Positions 52,894-62,354 of a DNA stretch of 64,000 bases are shown here, in pieces. The notes under the pieces are model-generated. The model worked only from the letters and a program-made list of their open reading frames with translations. It was not told the DNA's origin and did no database searches. Origin of the DNA: Phytopythium helicoides (taxonomy: Eukaryota; Oomycota; Peronosporomycetes; Pythiales; Pythiaceae); NCBI GenBank assembly GCA_024867545.1, contig JANFNE010000012.1, forward strand, positions 558,001 to 622,000. The letters run 5' to 3'. Positions within the stretch are counted from its first letter, which is position 1; every line of letters starts with the position of its first letter. The position numbers and the translations under genes are program-made.

Positions 52894-53190
52894 ATGCAGA
52901 TCTTCGTCGAGACCCTCTCGGGGGCTCCGCTCACCCTGTCGGTGGCGGCCGACGCCTCGGTGGCGTCGGTCAAGCAGGCCGTCGAGGATGTCGAGTTCAT
53001 GACGGGCTTCCGCCTCGTCGTGGCCGGCAAGCAGCTCGAGAGCGGCTCGCTCGCCGACTACGGCGTCGGCGAGGCCGACTCGCTCAAGATGCTGCTGTCC
53101 GTCAACGGTGGCATGCGCGCCAAGTGGCGCAAGAAGCGCATGCGTCGTCTTCGTCGCAAGCGCCGAAAGATGCGCCAGCGCGCCAGATAA
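52894..53190 (+). CDS. Ubiquitin-like domain fused to ribosomal protein eL41
   Basis: 98 residues, one exon, ATG in ACCATGC. Residues 1-73 form a ubiquitin-like domain: MQIFVETLSG, RLVVAGKQLESG (ubiquitin RLIFAGKQLEDG), ending LLSVNGG. Residues 74-98 are a complete eL41: MRAKWRKKRMRRLR to the basic end RQRAR, 25 residues, the usual full length, with its own methionine retained. Known carriers of this design are ubiquitin with eL40 and eS31, and FUBI with eS30, where a deubiquitinase cuts after Gly-Gly. The same cut here would release native eL41 for the large subunit. The domain lacks the Arg residues before Gly-Gly that ubiquitin E1 reads, so it is probably a chaperone or solubility tag and not conjugated. 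I know of no described UbL-eL41 fusion. Confidence 0.92.
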   Translation: MQIFVETLSGAPLTLSVAADASVASVKQAVEDVEFMTGFRLVVAGKQLESGSLADYGVGEADSLKMLLSVNGGMRAKWRKKRMRRLRRKRRKMRQRAR

Positions 53191-53614
53191 ATTGTCGGCC
53201 TCTTCCCTCGGTGGAGGAGACGGCATGACGTCGTGGTCGCGCCAACCGCTCGACTCGGAGCGGACCGTGGCGAGCGCCATCCAGTAGCAGGAGACACGGG
53301 ACGCATCAAGGACAGCACACCACCCACGCTCGGGAACCCCGCCGACTCGCGGCCTCCGTTGGCCTAGTTGGCTCGCCGATTAAGCTGATGGAAACACGAG
53401 TTCGCTGCGGAAAAAGCAGCACCAGCAACCTCTTGGCCTCTTGTCTTTTTCGTTTCTTCATGGTGGTGTCGAGGAGGATAAATGCTGGCTGACGGCACGA
53501 CGATGCTACTGTACGGATGGTGCTGCAATGCCCAAGCAATTTCGTGGTGATGTCACTTCATTGCCATGGATTGCAGCGAGAGCAATGCCCATGGCATTCA
53601 TATTGATCTGTAAG
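53191..53614. other. Convergent intergenic region
   Basis: About 420 bases between the UbL-eL41 stop and the stop of the minus-strand membrane protein. No gene seen. Confidence 0.35.
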
Positions 53615-56600
53615 TTAGTTTGTCCTATCTCTCGGCGATTGCTGGTTCTGTCTGTGGCCCTCGAACGACGGCGGAACAGTGGAGTCGTTGTCGTACTTGA
53701 GTGCCCACGAGGCAAACGCTGTCGCCGTTGTCGACATGCGGCGGAGCAGCGTCTGGCGACGAGGCACAACCGAATACGTGCGCGAAGACGGCGGTGCCGC
53801 GTGACTCGTGACTCCTGACGCCGAGGTTGAGGATAGCGGCGGCACCATGGAGGATGAAGAGTGCTTCTTCTCACTTCTGCTGTCGCGGCTAAAGTCAGAC
53901 AACATGCCTTCGTCAGCAGAGCTCTCGCCATCGTACTCGTCGTCAAGAACCGTGATCGCCTAGGTCTGGCACGCCGGACGGCACAATGACGATGTCATCT
54001 TCACTTGGCTCGGACCGTTGGCGAGGCAGCAGCGGGCGATGCATCGAGTCGAAGCGCGCGAGCAGGCGACGTCCAGGCGTCGACGCCGCCGACGAAGGCC
54101 CGTCCCTCGAAGAAGCAGGCGTGCCAGTGGACGGTGGGATGTAGCGGACATTGCCCATCGGGTCCTGCTGCACCTCGACAGCCTCGATTTCATAGTCCTT
54201 GAGCACGCGGAATGCCTGCTTACGAAGTAGCTTTTCGCGCTCACGGCGCTCCAGACGCTCGGCAGGAGTGTCAAACAGCCACATGGTCTCGCCTCCACTG
54301 CTCCCCTCCGGACTCACTTCTTCGTTCGCGACGCCTTCTCCTTCTTGCTGATCGGCGGGAGTTCGTGAGCTGTCTTGGAGATCGCTCCGTCGAATCCGAC
54401 TGTGATCTTCCGCCAGCGTGATGTCTCCACCAACATCCGTGTCCCCGTCGCGTCGGCGGTGTCTGTGGGGCCGGTGGCGAGTCACTGCGTGGCCCAACGA
54501 GCGGAAGACATCGACGATCGTTGAGTCATAGTGCTTTTCAAACTTCTCCAGATGAACTTGGGCGTTCACTGCAAGGATCTTCTTCTCGCGCAGACTGCAC
54601 AGTGCGTCCGCTTCATCTTCTTCACTGCTCCGGTTGCTGTTCGAATCCGTCTCATGCAAGTCGTCATCATCTGCGGATGACTGGGTGTGCATCGCACCGA
54701 CGGTGTCGTTCGACTCATGTGGCTTGTGGCCGTCGCGAAAGCTGAACAAGGTTGTGACGGCAACAAAGCTCAGCCGCTGCTGACGTTGACGCCGCAAGCG
54801 CTCCTGACGCTTCTTCTCCCGGTAAGCTCGCAGTTTTTCGAGTTTCTCCATGTGAGTCTCAGCACGGTCGACAATTACAGCCCAGCGCTCCCGCAGTTGA
54901 TCGGCGGTGTAAAGTTCGAACTGCGGCTCATAGCCCTTCGATTTTGCCAACAGCTTGTCGAGCACCAAAATCAGCTCCCACTTTGGACCCACACGCTCGA
55001 CGGCCGAGCACGAGCAACTCGTCATTGAAGCAGTCGCAGTGCACAATGCGCTCGGTGCAGTACGGACACAAATCCTTCCAGCCCCATGTCTTCAAAATGA
55101 TGTACCATAAAAAATCTTGCATCAAACCCATAATGGAGAGCCGCATAACCGCGGCCAGCACAGCAAAGTACATGAACTTGCTGAGAAACAAACAGCTGCG
55201 CCGGATCCAAATGTAAAAGATCGGTAGCTGGCAGATCGTGATAAGAATCGCCACGAAAACCTGGAGAAGAAAGGCAAAGCGGAACGAAAACTGCGAGACA
55301 TCGCCACCAGCTGCCTTGGCGCGGAAATACTTGCGGCGCTGGCGGAAAATGAGCTTGAAGAGCTCCTTGAAGATAGCCTTTGCCGGCTGACGGAAGCACC
55401 GAGATGAGAATTGCGTACAGCACAACCGAGCTGAACAGCGAAATGTTCGCGCCGATGGAGTCCCGCATCATCACGATAATGAACAACACGTAGAATGTGA
55501 TGTACAGTGAGCAAGCGACGATGATAGCCCGCTCACTACGCGATAGCCGCTCGTTCCGATACGGACAGAAGACCCACGTGAAGTAGTTCTCGTGCCTCCA
55601 CCACGTGTAGAAAGGCTCGAACGGCTTGCGGAACTTGCGCCAGCAGCACGGACCGAGCAGTCTTGTCTTGGGCACTTTTCGATCCCACGGAATAGGCTGC
55701 CAGTAGTCGACCTCGTTCTCTGGGACATCAAACTCCTTTTTGTAGGCTCGCTCAAGACTCGCGCGAAAGCTCTCACACCGAAACATCATTTGGAAGAGCC
55801 GAAGCCCGAACGCTAGAATCAATATGTACGGAATGAAGAGCAGCAGGTATGTGGTTCCTTGGAATCCGGACGCGGCACACCGATCTGGGATGGGGTTCAC
55901 GTAGAGATAGCGAACCGGAAAGTAGTTGGTTTGCCTCTGCTTGTCCATAAACTTCTTCTGTCCAAGGTTATACACTTTCTCCTTGGAGCGAACTGGTGTC
56001 GGAAGTCTTGTCGTTTGGCAGTAGTCGGCCGTCGGATTCCATGCGAGTACGCATGGCTGGAAGACGAGATACATTTCGTCTTTGACCGAGTCGATGTATT
56101 GGAGCGGGAAGCTCGCATACGTCGTTCGAAGTATTGACCCTTTCTCGATGTACGAAAAGTTCTCGCCACGTACGTACTTGTCAAAATCGTCGTCGTACAT
56201 CAGAAGCACCATGAAGTGTGTGTCATTCGAGCCGGCACATCCAGGCTCGAGCTCGTACTTGAGGTGAAAATTGACTTCGTCTTGGATGTACAAATAGGTA
56301 AAATCTTGCGTCACGACAACGTTGTTCTCCACGAACGCATCCAGATGCAGCACTTCGTTCAGCTGCAGGTTTGACAAGGAGATGCCGAGGATAACGACGA
56401 CTGCCACGCCGATCAGCATCCAGATCCAGAACTGCACGCAACCGCGCCGCTTACTGTGCCGTGTGCCGATGGCCCCCGTCCAAAAGTGCTTGTGGTCTTT
56501 CACCACAGGGCTGGCGCTGCACGTACGACATCCTCGGGTCGGTCAGCCCGCCTCTGTCGCTGTTCTCGGCATCGTCCGAGTCGCTGTGGTCGGTTGCCTA

Positions 56601-57260
56601 TCTGGATGTTGGGCTCTCTCCCGATCGACTTGGAGTAGGCAATGTACGCCTCCAACAGCTCGATGTTAATCTTGGGGATCCTCCTTATCATCGTCCTCCT
56701 CTTCTTCGCTGTCCCTGTAATGATCGTCATCGTCCTGTTGGCTCGCGTCGTCCGCGTCTCCCTCCTCCTGCACCTGCGAGGGCTGCCTCCTCCTAGGCGC
56801 TGAGCTGGTCGAGCGTGTGCGCCGACAGCGAGCTGGTCTTCCTCCTCCTGCGCGCCGACGCCTCCGTGAAGACGTCGAAGCTCACAGGGCTGCTCCGTGT
56901 TGGCCATGTGCACGAGGTCCTCGAACATCTCGCAGTTGGACTTGCGCCGCTCTCGCTGCGCGGGCGTCTCGTCCCTCGAGCTCTCCGAGGGCAGCGACGC
57001 CTGGCGCGCCACCGCAGGCCCGCGCCTCATGCCTGCGGCTCGGACGTCGCGCGCGCCACCAGCGCCGACTCGGAGCGCGAGCTGCTCACGAACGCGTCGT
57101 CCTCGCGCGCGTCCGACGCGGGGCCGAAGAAGCGCGCGGCGATCTCGCGCTGCGCCTTGGCGCGCGCCGCGCGGCGCTCGGCGCTGTCGCTGGTGCTGGG
57201 GTTGCTGCGCACGCTGTAGACGTCGAAGGAGGCGGGCGGCGGCTCCGGCTCGGCGCTCAT
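53615..57260 (-). CDS. Large multi-pass membrane protein, frames disturbed
   Basis: Reading from the ATG at 57260 (SAEPEPPPASFDVYSV), coding-like segments succeed one another in changing frames with no gaps: AARFFGPASDAREDDAF, SNCEMFEDLVHMANTEQ, VSFDVFTEASARRRKTSSL, NIELLEAYIAYSKSIGREP, DHKHFWTGAIG (about 56506), a long frame to 55400, then 55425-54928, 55046-53943, and a last piece 53905-53615 (GMLSDFSRDS to RQNQQSPRDRT). The topology is about six membrane segments (FWIWMLIGVAVVVILGISL, YLLLFIPYILILAFGLRLF, IIVACSLYITFYVLFIIVMM and others), with an external domain after TM1 and a long acidic/basic cytoplasmic C terminus. Several junctions fit one extra G or C (near 55388, 54998, 53960, 56872). 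Function unknown. I favour sequence error over pseudogene. Confidence 0.7.
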
Positions 57261-58967
57261 GGCGGCCTTTCTCGTCTGGTGGCGGCGCGACCGCGGGGGA
57301 AGCGCAGGGAATAGCCGCGAGGTCAACCTCCCATTTGCGGCTTACGGCCGATGGTGGGAGGGATGTCGCCCCTCCGGCACGGAATGATGCGCGTCTCAGA
57401 AAAGAACACCTGCGGTTCAGTATGTGCGACGTGATGACGCCTCGAGGGCACCGATTGCGTCGAGCGTATACTTTGATCAAGTCAGTGTTAATCTAAACGC
57501 CGATTACGCGTGACGAGGGTCGTCGCAGAAAACTGGATCGTGTCACTTGGATTCAGTATGGGTCGTTTCGGTACTGTACTGTACGCCAGTCGACGATCGC
57601 CAGTCCACCGAAAGCGAACCCGTCCAGCGAAATCGCTGCGAAGACTCCAAAACCACCTCAGAATCCAGTCGTTCATAGCTACATTACGCTGGTCAACAAG
57701 TTGGCAGGCTAGCGTCATCGTCAACCGCAGCACGTTGCCTGGTGTCGTCTTGCATTGCCCGCTGGCGTTGATGATGCCTTGAAAAATGTATGTCGCGGGT
57801 CAGGAATGATCACTTGTCGCATTTGACGTGAAATGAGTTGGCTGGCAGTTGACGACCCTGTTGATGCGCACGTGATCTATTTGGATCATGGTGGCTGGGG
57901 GCCTCAAAGCGAACGAAGCTCACCCCGGCTCAAAAAAGTTCTGGATCGTTTGATCAGGTTCCAACCTGGTCGTACCAAGAGAAAGCTTGGAAAGGTTCCA
58001 CGGGAAGGAGGTAGATCCTATGTCTTAAGCGACTAGCTGATCAATGGAGGTGATAAAGATTTGCCATGCTTGTTGGTGTACACGACGCCGTTCGATTGGC
58101 TAGCCGCAATGTTGCAGCCCAATGCCTTCACTCATACGCTCGCAGTCGTCGAAACACATTCCGAACGAACCACCCTGCAAGCGAGCAATGTGCAACCAGA
58201 TCCATACATTGCACGCGCATTGCTACTTGCGAGTCGCTGCGACCACAGGCATGAGAACATCTATCTGCTTGTAGGACGGCTTGCACACTTCAACTGCTCC
58301 TTGGATACCAGTCAGCAAATACCAAGAAAAACTGCACAGGGTCGCGCAAAGTCTTGAATGCGGAAAAGGGTGTGGACAGATTTCCATTCGTGGTGCAAAA
58401 GCAGGCGAAGACGCACCGGTGTCTTTAGCGCTCGTTTGGCGACTCCAACACGTCCCCGAGAACGGAGAACATATATTGACACAGCCGCACACGAAAGACC
58501 GTGGTCGATTTCGAAGTGTGATGCGGCGTGGAAGTAGTATGCTTGCAGTCAAGATTCCATGCGATGCGAAAGCGAGCACTCTGCAGGAGGCTGTGGCTGA
58601 GGTTGTGAACACCACAAGATCTCGCTGACCCTCCAAGACTGTTGATGCAGCTGTACTTGACGTGAGCAATTGACGCATGGATTACGACACTCTGACGAAA
58701 CGCTGAACGGTGGCGTCGACAATTCTATTTTCAAGACCCGCAAGCTCAACCAACCATCAACATCGATGCGCATGGAGCTGCTTTGTCAAGATATGGACGA
58801 TCACGAAATGAGATACATGTACATCAAACTCCGTGGTGATTGCAGTTATCGTGGTTTTTAGGATAAAACGCAGCGCTCGACCTCACTCAGCGCTCTCTCT
58901 GTAGCTCGTGACGCTCATCAAGGAGAAAGTTCCGCCAGAAGTAGAGCAAATGCACAGGTAGGCGAGT
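57261..58967. other. Long intergenic region, no firm gene
   Basis: 1.7 kb between two minus-strand genes. A plus-strand open frame at 58281-58628 is moderately protein-like (GCGQISIRGAKAGEDAPVSL, SMLAVKIPCDAKASTLQEAV) but has no ATG at its start and no recognised family. It may be a gene fragment. Confidence 0.4.
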
Positions 58968-60224
58968 CTAGAGCTTGGCGAGCACCTCGGCCACCTGGGA
59001 GAGACCCTCGGGCTTGAGCGAGTCCGGGCTGCCGCCCATGGCGTCCACCAGGGCCTGCAGCTCCTCCATCTCGACACCCTCGCAGATGGTCTCGGTCTTG
59101 ATAATGTCAATGGCACCCTCGAGCTCCTGAGCCTCGGCGGCAGCCATGAGCTCGCGGAAGGCCTTCTTGACCTTACGGAAGAGCTTCTTCTGCTTCTCGC
59201 GGGCCATCTTGGCGTTCTTGCGCGACTCCTTCTCGGCCTCCTCAGCCTGGGCGGCAGCCTGCTCAGCCTCCTCCTTGGCGCGACGCTCAGCATCAATGGC
59301 AGCCTGAATGGCCTCCTCCTTGGCGCGCTTCTCGGCAGCCTTGCGGTCCTTCTCGGCCTGCTTGACGCGGCGGATACGCGGGTCGGCAGCCATGGCGCGG
59401 TCGACAAGGTTGGCGAGACGTGCGTACTCCTTCTTCTTCTGCTTCTTGGCCACGGCCTCGTTCTTCTTGGCCATCCAACGCTTGTGGTCGCGGTGCTCGG
59501 CCGACTCGACGTCGTGCTCGGCATTGTGCGTAAAGTCGCGCCACGAGTCGAACTTGTGCCAGAAGTCGTAGAACGCGTAGACTGTGTCAATGTCGGTGTT
59601 GTCGTCGCCGAGGTCGGGCACGGGCTGGTTCTCCGAGAAACGTGCGTTGGCGCGGAAGACAGTGCCGTAGAGGTCGTAGAAGGACTTTCCGGTGCCGTCG
59701 TTCTCCTTGATCTTCTCGGTGCCCGAGGGGATCCACTCGTCAAAGTCGCACTGCGAGTCGTAGGCGCGCTTCTTCTGCGGGTCCATGAGCGTGGCAAAGG
59801 CCTTCTGCACGGCCAGGTAGTTGGGGTCGTTCTCCGTCTTACCCGTCTTGTCGGGGTGGTGCTCGATGAGCACGCGGTGGTAGGCCTTCTTGACCTGCTC
59901 CTCCGTGACCGAGAAGCCGATGTCGGCCAGGCCGAGCTGCTGGTACATGGTCAGGTCGAGGAAGTTCTTGCCGCGGATGCTCTTGCGGTACTTCTTGAGG
60001 ATGGTCTCCTCCTGCTTGCGCACCGAGTCGCGCGCCTTCTCGGCGTCGTCCAGCGACTCGCAGCTGGCCGAGCGTCCGCGCGTCAGGTTCTTCACGCGGC
60101 GGTTGTACGCGCGGCCCACGGGCTCCACGCGCTTCTGCGCGAAGAACCCGCCGAGGCCCACGACCACCTCGCTCTCCTTGGCGAACGCCGCGGGCACGGG
60201 CGGCAGCGACAGCGTCAGCGACAT
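58968..60224 (-). CDS. ZUO1: Zuotin-like J-domain protein (ribosome-associated DNAJC2/Zuo1)
   Basis: 418 residues from the ATG at 60224 (an in-frame GTG upstream is not used). The J-protein partner of the ribosome-associated complex stimulates Hsp70 at the tunnel exit to help fold nascent chains. Order of features: an N-terminal region with VGLGGFFAQKRVEPVGRAYN; J domain (about 90-155) with MYQQLGLADIGF and the HPD motif in IEHHPDKTG; the zuotin-homology region with DEWIPSGTEKIKE, FYDLYGTVFRANARFS and FYDFWHKFDSWRDF; then a long charged ribosome-binding helix (WMAKKNEAVAKKQKKKEYAR onward). It ends with a short four-helix-like tail. The SANT repeats of animal and plant DNAJC2 are absent, as in yeast Zuo1. 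Promoter CCAAT elements at about 60322-60369. Confidence 0.92.
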   Translation of the reverse strand: MSLTLSLPPVPAAFAKESEVVVGLGGFFAQKRVEPVGRAYNRRVKNLTRGRSASCESLDDAEKARDSVRKQEETILKKYRKSIRGKNFLDLTMYQQLGLADIGFSVTEEQVKKAYHRVLIEHHPDKTGKTENDPNYLAVQKAFATLMDPQKKRAYDSQCDFDEWIPSGTEKIKENDGTGKSFYDLYGTVFRANARFSENQPVPDLGDDNTDIDTVYAFYDFWHKFDSWRDFTHNAEHDVESAEHRDHKRWMAKKNEAVAKKQKKKEYARLANLVDRAMAADPRIRRVKQAEKDRKAAEKRAKEEAIQAAIDAERRAKEEAEQAAAQAEEAEKESRKNAKMAREKQKKLFRKVKKAFRELMAAAEAQELEGAIDIIKTETICEGVEMEELQALVDAMGGSPDSLKPEGLSQVAEVLAKL

Positions 60225-60321
60225 CTTCTCGCACCGGCGGACTTTCTCGATATGTGAGCTTGAGTATCGCGGCGGCAACGACGCCCAAGCGTCTCCAGCC
60301 ACCAGAGTTTCCCGCTTCCTT

Positions 60322-60369
60322 CATTGGTCGAAAATGCGTTTAACGGAGTGTTTTGGCCAATGGAAACGT
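60322..60369. promoter_or_regulatory. CCAAT-type elements upstream of the zuotin-like gene
   Basis: CATTGGTCGAAAA at about 60322-60334 and GGCCAATGGAAACG at about 60355-60368, 100-145 bases upstream of the minus-strand start and also upstream of LTV1 on the plus strand. They match elements near 34191-34233 (ATTGGTCGAAA) and near 7004 (GCCAATGGAAAA). Confidence 0.5.
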
Positions 60370-60472
60370 TTCAATAGGATAAATACCTACACTTTACCGG
60401 TTTTGACGCGGTAAAAGCAACGCTTGGCCGCCATGAACTCATGACCCACAACTAGAAGAGACAGGCGGCATC

Positions 60473-62260
60473 ATGGTGCGTCGCTGCTGCTGCTGCGTGT
60501 AGCGACAGTCGAGCAGCCGGACTGATGCTGTGGGTGGCTGCAGGTGCGCAAGAAGCAGTTCATCGACAAGCGCAAGGCGCAGCACTTCCACGTGGTGCAC
60601 CGCAGCCAGCGAGACCCGCGCGCCAACGACCCCGAGGCCTCCAAGTACGTGCTGCTCTCGTCCACGGTGCGTGCTCGCTCGCTTGCTCTTGCGGACTGCA
60701 GTCACTTGCTCATCGCTTCGCTCCATCGCTCGTGACTTCGACAGCAACACGTCGAGCTGCGATCCTGACTCGGACGACGATGGCGACGACCTTGACGACG
60801 ACTTCGACTCGGACGACGACATGCCCTGACCTGATCGCGTCACCCTCGAACGCCAAGCCTCCTGCCAAGCCTGCGGCCAAACCAGCAGCTAAAGCCAAGG
60901 CCAAGGGCAGGCGTTCCCTGTTCGCCGCGTGCGCTTCGGCGAGTTTGAGGCTGAGGACTTGGTGGACGAGAACGGCATGCCGCGCGACGGCTACGACTAC
61001 TCGCAGCACATGAAGGAGATGGGCCACGGCAAGTTTTACTCGGCTACAGGTCGCTTTGACGTCCCTAGCGGAGAGCTCTCACGCCGCGTTGAGCTGCCGG
61101 ACGACGTGCTCCCGAGTGCTGAGGAGCAGGACCGCCTGCTGGATGCCATCACGCTCACAACCGAAGTCATGGACTCGGATCTGCGCGAGGCACTCGAGAA
61201 CGACGAGGCGTTCGAAGCACTCGACGACGATTTCATGGTACAAGGCAGCGACAGAAGACCCCGACGACAATGCGAATGATGGCTTCGACTACGACGCTCA
61301 CATCGCCAAGCTTATGGAGGCTGCAAGCGGCGTCCCCAAGTACCGTGGCGATCTGACGGATGACGAAGACGATGAGGAACTGAGTGACCTCGAGGACGAG
61401 GAGGATGAGGACTTTGAGCTTGATGACGAAGCACGTGCTGAGGAGCAGCGCGCGCTCGACGCTCTGTTTGAGAAGACTCTGGCCGAGGAGTATGACGACG
61501 ACCAACTTGGTGAGCTGGAGGACGACGACCCGGAGACCCGCGGCAAGCTGGAACTGGAGGGTGCGCTGCTCGACGAGATCGTCGCCGACTTCGTGCACGT
61601 CAGCAGGAGATTCTGGACGAGGAGGGCAAGCTCGGTAACCCCTTGCGAACTGGCAACCGCCTTGCTGAAATCCTTGAGGAGTGCGAGCGCGAGCGCGCGG
61701 CTGAAGAAGACAAGGAAGAAGAGCTCGATGGCAATGCAACCGATCCCGTCGAAGAGGATGACGGCGTTGCCGAGCTGGAGAAGATGATGGAGCGCAACGC
61801 GTACCTGGCTCCGCGTCCACAGGAGCGCTGGGACTGCGAGACTATTGTCAGCACGTATTCGAATCTGGACAACCACCCTACAGTGCTCCGTGAGGCTCCA
61901 CTCAAGAAGAAGAAGGGCAAGAAGAAGGCTAGTATGGATGCTATTAGTGAGACTGGAAGCGATGTGCGTACGAGCAAGATCGAGCTGTCTCGCAAGACGG
62001 GAATGCCACTCGGCATCTTTGAGACGGCGAAGAAGCAGAAACAGCGTGTCGAGGAGGAATGTGAAGAGCGCGATGACCAAGGTCGCGGGCGGCAAAAGGG
62101 CGAGAGCAAGGAGGAGAAGCGTGCGCGCAAGGCCGCCGTGAAACTGCTGAAGACGCAGCGGAGACTCGAGAAGAAGGAGACGAAGCTCGCGTTTAAGGAA
62201 GAGGAACAGCGACAGTCTACGCAGACCGTCGCTGGCCGTGTCGCCATCTTCAAGTACTAA
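60473..62260 (+). CDS. LTV1: LTV1, 40S ribosome export/assembly factor, frames disturbed
   Basis: LTV1 binds pre-40S subunits near the beak and is needed for assembly and nuclear export. The first coding exon is only the start codon (60473-60475). A 68-base intron (60476-60543) precedes VRKKQFIDKRKAQHFHVVH, RSQRDP (60544-60666), the family's N-terminal signature. A second intron (60667-60744) leads to acidic repeats. Later family features: RVRFGEFEAEDLVDENGMPR, NDGFDYDAHIAKLMEA, LDEEGKLGNPLRTGNRLAEI, ERWDCETIVSTYSNLDNHP and the basic C-terminal helix to VAIFKY. Frame changes near 60765, 60835, 60925, 61250 and 61610 break the gene in this sequence. The 61250 one fits an extra G (GTACAAGGCAGC). 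Since LTV1 is normally single-copy and important, sequence error is likelier than loss. Confidence 0.88.
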
Positions 62261-62354
62261 GCGGCTAGAGGTCGATGGATATACTTTATGCGGTTCGTGT
62301 TTTCTTGTTTCCCTTCATCAACCCGTGTAAATCTTTCGCACACGTTGCGTTGAA

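Noticed and set aside
58281..58628. 115-codon plus-strand open frame
   Set aside because: No ATG at the start and no recognised homology; noted only as possible remnant.
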